Translations under genes and position numbers: made by a program
Part shown: one piece after another, positions 32,083 through 33,577 of the stretch
Numbering within the stretch: position 1 is the first letter of the stretch
How the letters are laid out: each line of letters opens with the position of its first letter
From: Euryhalocaulis sp050486445
Lineage (GTDB): Bacteria; Pseudomonadota; Alphaproteobacteria; Caulobacterales; Maricaulaceae
Direction of reading: 5' to 3'
Length of the DNA: 33,577 nucleotides
NCBI GenBank assembly: GCA_050486445.1
Contig: JBJHDH010000028.1
Coordinates: 1 to 33,577 of the forward strand
The notes under the pieces: model-generated
Database searches by the model: none
What the model saw: only the letters and a program-made list of their open reading frames with translations
Told to the model about the DNA's origin: nothing

Positions 32083-32495
32083 CAGAACGCCCCCGCCCAG
32101 CGCAGCGTCACGAACAACAGACCGGCGGCGGCGAGCGCCGTCACCGCGAAGATCGCTATCGAGACGCGGCTGGCGAAGCGTGGCTCGAAACCCCGCCCCA
32201 TGTCCCAGACCAGAAAGCGGACGCCATTGAGGAGGTGCCAGACGAGCGAGACGGCGAACAGCCAGAGCGCGGCCCAGAAAAGGACGCCAAGCGGCCCGGC
32301 GGCAAGCGCCGCCGCGCTGTCATAGGCCTCGCCGCCCAGCGCCAGCAGCGCGATCCAGACCGCGATCAGCGCCACGCCCAGCGTGTTGCCAACGCCGGTG
32401 ACGCGATGGGCGATGGATGCGGCCATGGTCCAGTGCCAGCGCCAGACCTGGAGATGCGGCGACATCGGGCGCCCGCGATACCAATCCGGCGTCAT
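32082..32495 (-). CDS. sdhC: Succinate dehydrogenase cytochrome b556 subunit
   Basis: The ATG at 32495 has AGGGACAG upstream and gives 137 residues. RPMSPHLQVWRW, SIAHRVTGVGNTLG and WHLLNGVRFLVWDMG are family hallmarks, with three membrane helices. His87 is the expected heme ligand. The second His usually present in the GIRH segment is Phe94 here, a small deviation. It is first in the sdhC-sdhD-sdhA operon and has a good -35 element 72 bp upstream. Confidence 0.94.
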   Translation of the reverse strand: MTPDWYRGRPMSPHLQVWRWHWTMAASIAHRVTGVGNTLGVALIAVWIALLALGGEAYDSAAALAAGPLGVLFWAALWLFAVSLVWHLLNGVRFLVWDMGRGFEPRFASRVSIAIFAVTALAAAGLLFVTLRWAGAF

Positions 32496-32544
32496 GGCTC
32501 TGTCCCTGCCTGCTTGGTTTCTGTCTGCCTGCCTGCTGCGCCGC

Positions 32545-32572
32545 ACCCTATGCCCGCGGCCGGGCCTGTCAA
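32545..32572 (-). promoter_or_regulatory. Promoter of sdhC
   Basis: On the minus strand a perfect TTGACA (32572-32567) is followed after 16 bp by TAGGGT (32550-32545), a poor -10. Its position upstream of sdhC fits. The two-hairpin repeat begins 10 bp further upstream. Confidence 0.5.
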
Positions 32573-32581
32573 TCGCGCGGC

Positions 32582-32689
32582 TAGAGCGTGACCCGATTTG
32601 ATCGGGTCACGCTCTACACTTTGAAGGCGGGCAAATTCATCCGTCCGGACCCAATCTGCGATTGGACCCGAACGGATTTTGCCCTAGGC
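32582..32689 (-). repeat. Two-hairpin intergenic repeat, copy 2 (inverted relative to copy 1)
   Basis: Read on the minus strand it has the same plan as copy 1: GGGCAAA pairing with TTTGCCC around an 18-bp stem (32677-32660 / 32656-32639) with a 3-nt GAA bulge, then AAAGTGTAGAGCGTGA and a perfect 16-bp stem (32616-32601 / 32597-32582). The stem sequences differ from copy 1, but pairing is kept. Three positions in the 18-bp stem are G-U on this strand. It lies between the uppP stop and the sdhC promoter. Confidence 0.92.
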
Positions 32690-32699
32690 GCATCGCCGT

Positions 32700-33512
32700 T
32701 CAGCCGCCGATGCGCCAGCCAAAGACCAGAAGCAGCGCTGCGCCCAGCGCCAGCCGATAGATCACAAAAGGCAGGAAGCCGATGCGATTCAGCAGGCGCA
32801 TCAGAAGCGCGATGGCCCCGAGCGCGGCGAGGAAGGAAAGGCCGGCCACCAGCAGGCCTTCCACCAGCCCGATCTCCGCCCCCTCATCGGCCAGTTCCAG
32901 CGAGGCCGCCGCGCCAAAGGCCAGCAGGATGGGGATCGCCATCAGCATGGAAAAGCGCGCCGCCTCTTTCCGCTCCATGCCGAGGCCGCGCGCGGCGGTC
33001 ATGGTGATGCCCGAACGGCTGACGCCCGGAATCAGCGCCAGCATCTGGGCAAGGCCGACCAGCAGGGCGCCGCGCAGACCCAGCGTCTCGACGCTCAGCC
33101 GGCGCGGGGCGTAGGCGTCGGCGAGCCACAAAGGCAGCGCGAAGAGCAGCGTCGTCCAGGCGATCAGGGATGGGTCGCGCAGATGGTCGACCCAGCCGGT
33201 GAGATAGAGCGCGCCGCCCGCGACGATGGCGGGGGGCGTGGCGACAATCAGCAGCAGCGCCAGCCGGGCGTTGGCCGATTCCCGGCGCCGCACCAGATCC
33301 AGACCGCCGCCGATCATGTGGCCGACATCCCGGCGGAAATAGAGCATCACCGCGGCCAGCGTGCCCAGATGCGCCATCACGTCGATCAGCGGTCCCTGAT
33401 CGGCCCATTGCATGATGCGCGGCGCCAGAATGAGATGCGCCGAGGAGGAGATCGGCAGGAATTCCGTAATTCCCTGCACAATTGCGAGCAGGATGAGCTG
33501 GAACGGGGTCAC
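32700..33512 (-). CDS. uppP: Undecaprenyl-diphosphatase (UppP/BacA)
   Basis: A GTG at 33512 with GGAGG upstream gives 270 residues. The integral membrane protein shows the catalytic motifs QGITEFLPISSSAHL (14-28) and ALIPGVSRSGITMTAARGLG, and multiple membrane helices. It dephosphorylates undecaprenyl pyrophosphate to recycle the lipid carrier for peptidoglycan and surface polysaccharides, and it can confer bacitracin resistance. It is transcribed on the same strand as, and upstream of, sdhCDA, with the two-hairpin repeat in between serving as a likely transcript end. Confidence 0.96.
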   Translation of the reverse strand: MTPFQLILLAIVQGITEFLPISSSAHLILAPRIMQWADQGPLIDVMAHLGTLAAVMLYFRRDVGHMIGGGLDLVRRRESANARLALLLIVATPPAIVAGGALYLTGWVDHLRDPSLIAWTTLLFALPLWLADAYAPRRLSVETLGLRGALLVGLAQMLALIPGVSRSGITMTAARGLGMERKEAARFSMLMAIPILLAFGAAASLELADEGAEIGLVEGLLVAGLSFLAALGAIALLMRLLNRIGFLPFVIYRLALGAALLLVFGWRIGG

Positions 33513-33577
33513 GGCGAATCCCTCCGGGCGGTGCGGGCTGGCGCCTTTCTGGCCGCCTTCGTTTACGGGGACAAGCA

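Overview
The window comes from a high-G+C alphaproteobacterium, probably a marine or halotolerant member of the Parvularculales/Maricaulales-like lineages. The lineage is inferred from a complex I NDUFA9-type protein, general-stress (EcfG-type) promoter motifs, the PriA and SdhA sequence style and alphaproteobacterial intergenic palindromes. No rRNA, tRNA, CRISPR array, phage or transposase gene was seen. Genes are densely packed and no gene-free stretch exceeds about 210 bases.

Positions 1-3800 hold the end of an exopolysaccharide export locus on the minus strand: a metallophosphatase, a Wza-like export lipoprotein, an Ala-rich secreted protein and an outer-membrane beta-barrel cut by the window edge. 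A membrane-anchored protein lies opposite. Positions 3900-8870 hold a secreted SAM-methyltransferase-like protein, a SnoaL-like protein, and a fatty-acid beta-oxidation pair (thiolase plus FadJ-type multifunctional enzyme) followed by a small protein with an ESFPASDPP-type motif. Positions 8950-15950 hold a LOG-family protein, PriA, DUF484-xerC, a second ESFPASDPP protein, a CDF metal exporter and two small exported proteins. Positions 15950-18000 hold queC-queE (7-deazaguanine synthesis), cutA and a small membrane protein. Positions 18070-23960 hold an alpha/beta hydrolase with a ferredoxin-reductase-like flavoprotein, the msrPQ periplasmic methionine-sulfoxide repair pair, two EF-hand proteins and the NDUFA9-like protein.

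Positions 24058-32495 carry the most distinctive arrangement. Succinate dehydrogenase is encoded by sdhC-sdhD-sdhA and sdhB on one strand, but about 5 kb separates sdhA from sdhB. That interval holds an FkbM methyltransferase, a secreted protein and a translationally coupled operon for making glycine betaine from glycine (GSMT, SDMT) and importing betaine-type solutes (BCCT). Two copies of a two-hairpin repeat lie in inverted orientation on either side of sdhCDA, and one of them supplies the sdhA stop codon. A different palindromic repeat lies just upstream of sdhB. The window ends with uppP.

Three small genes (an ESFPASDPP protein, a single-pass membrane protein and an EF-hand protein) each have an exact GGAAC-N17-CGTT upstream. 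This suggests a scattered stress regulon of poorly described small proteins. Other points are a PriA that appears to have lost one of its two zinc sites, and a 21-bp perfect inverted repeat inside the alpha/beta-hydrolase gene.
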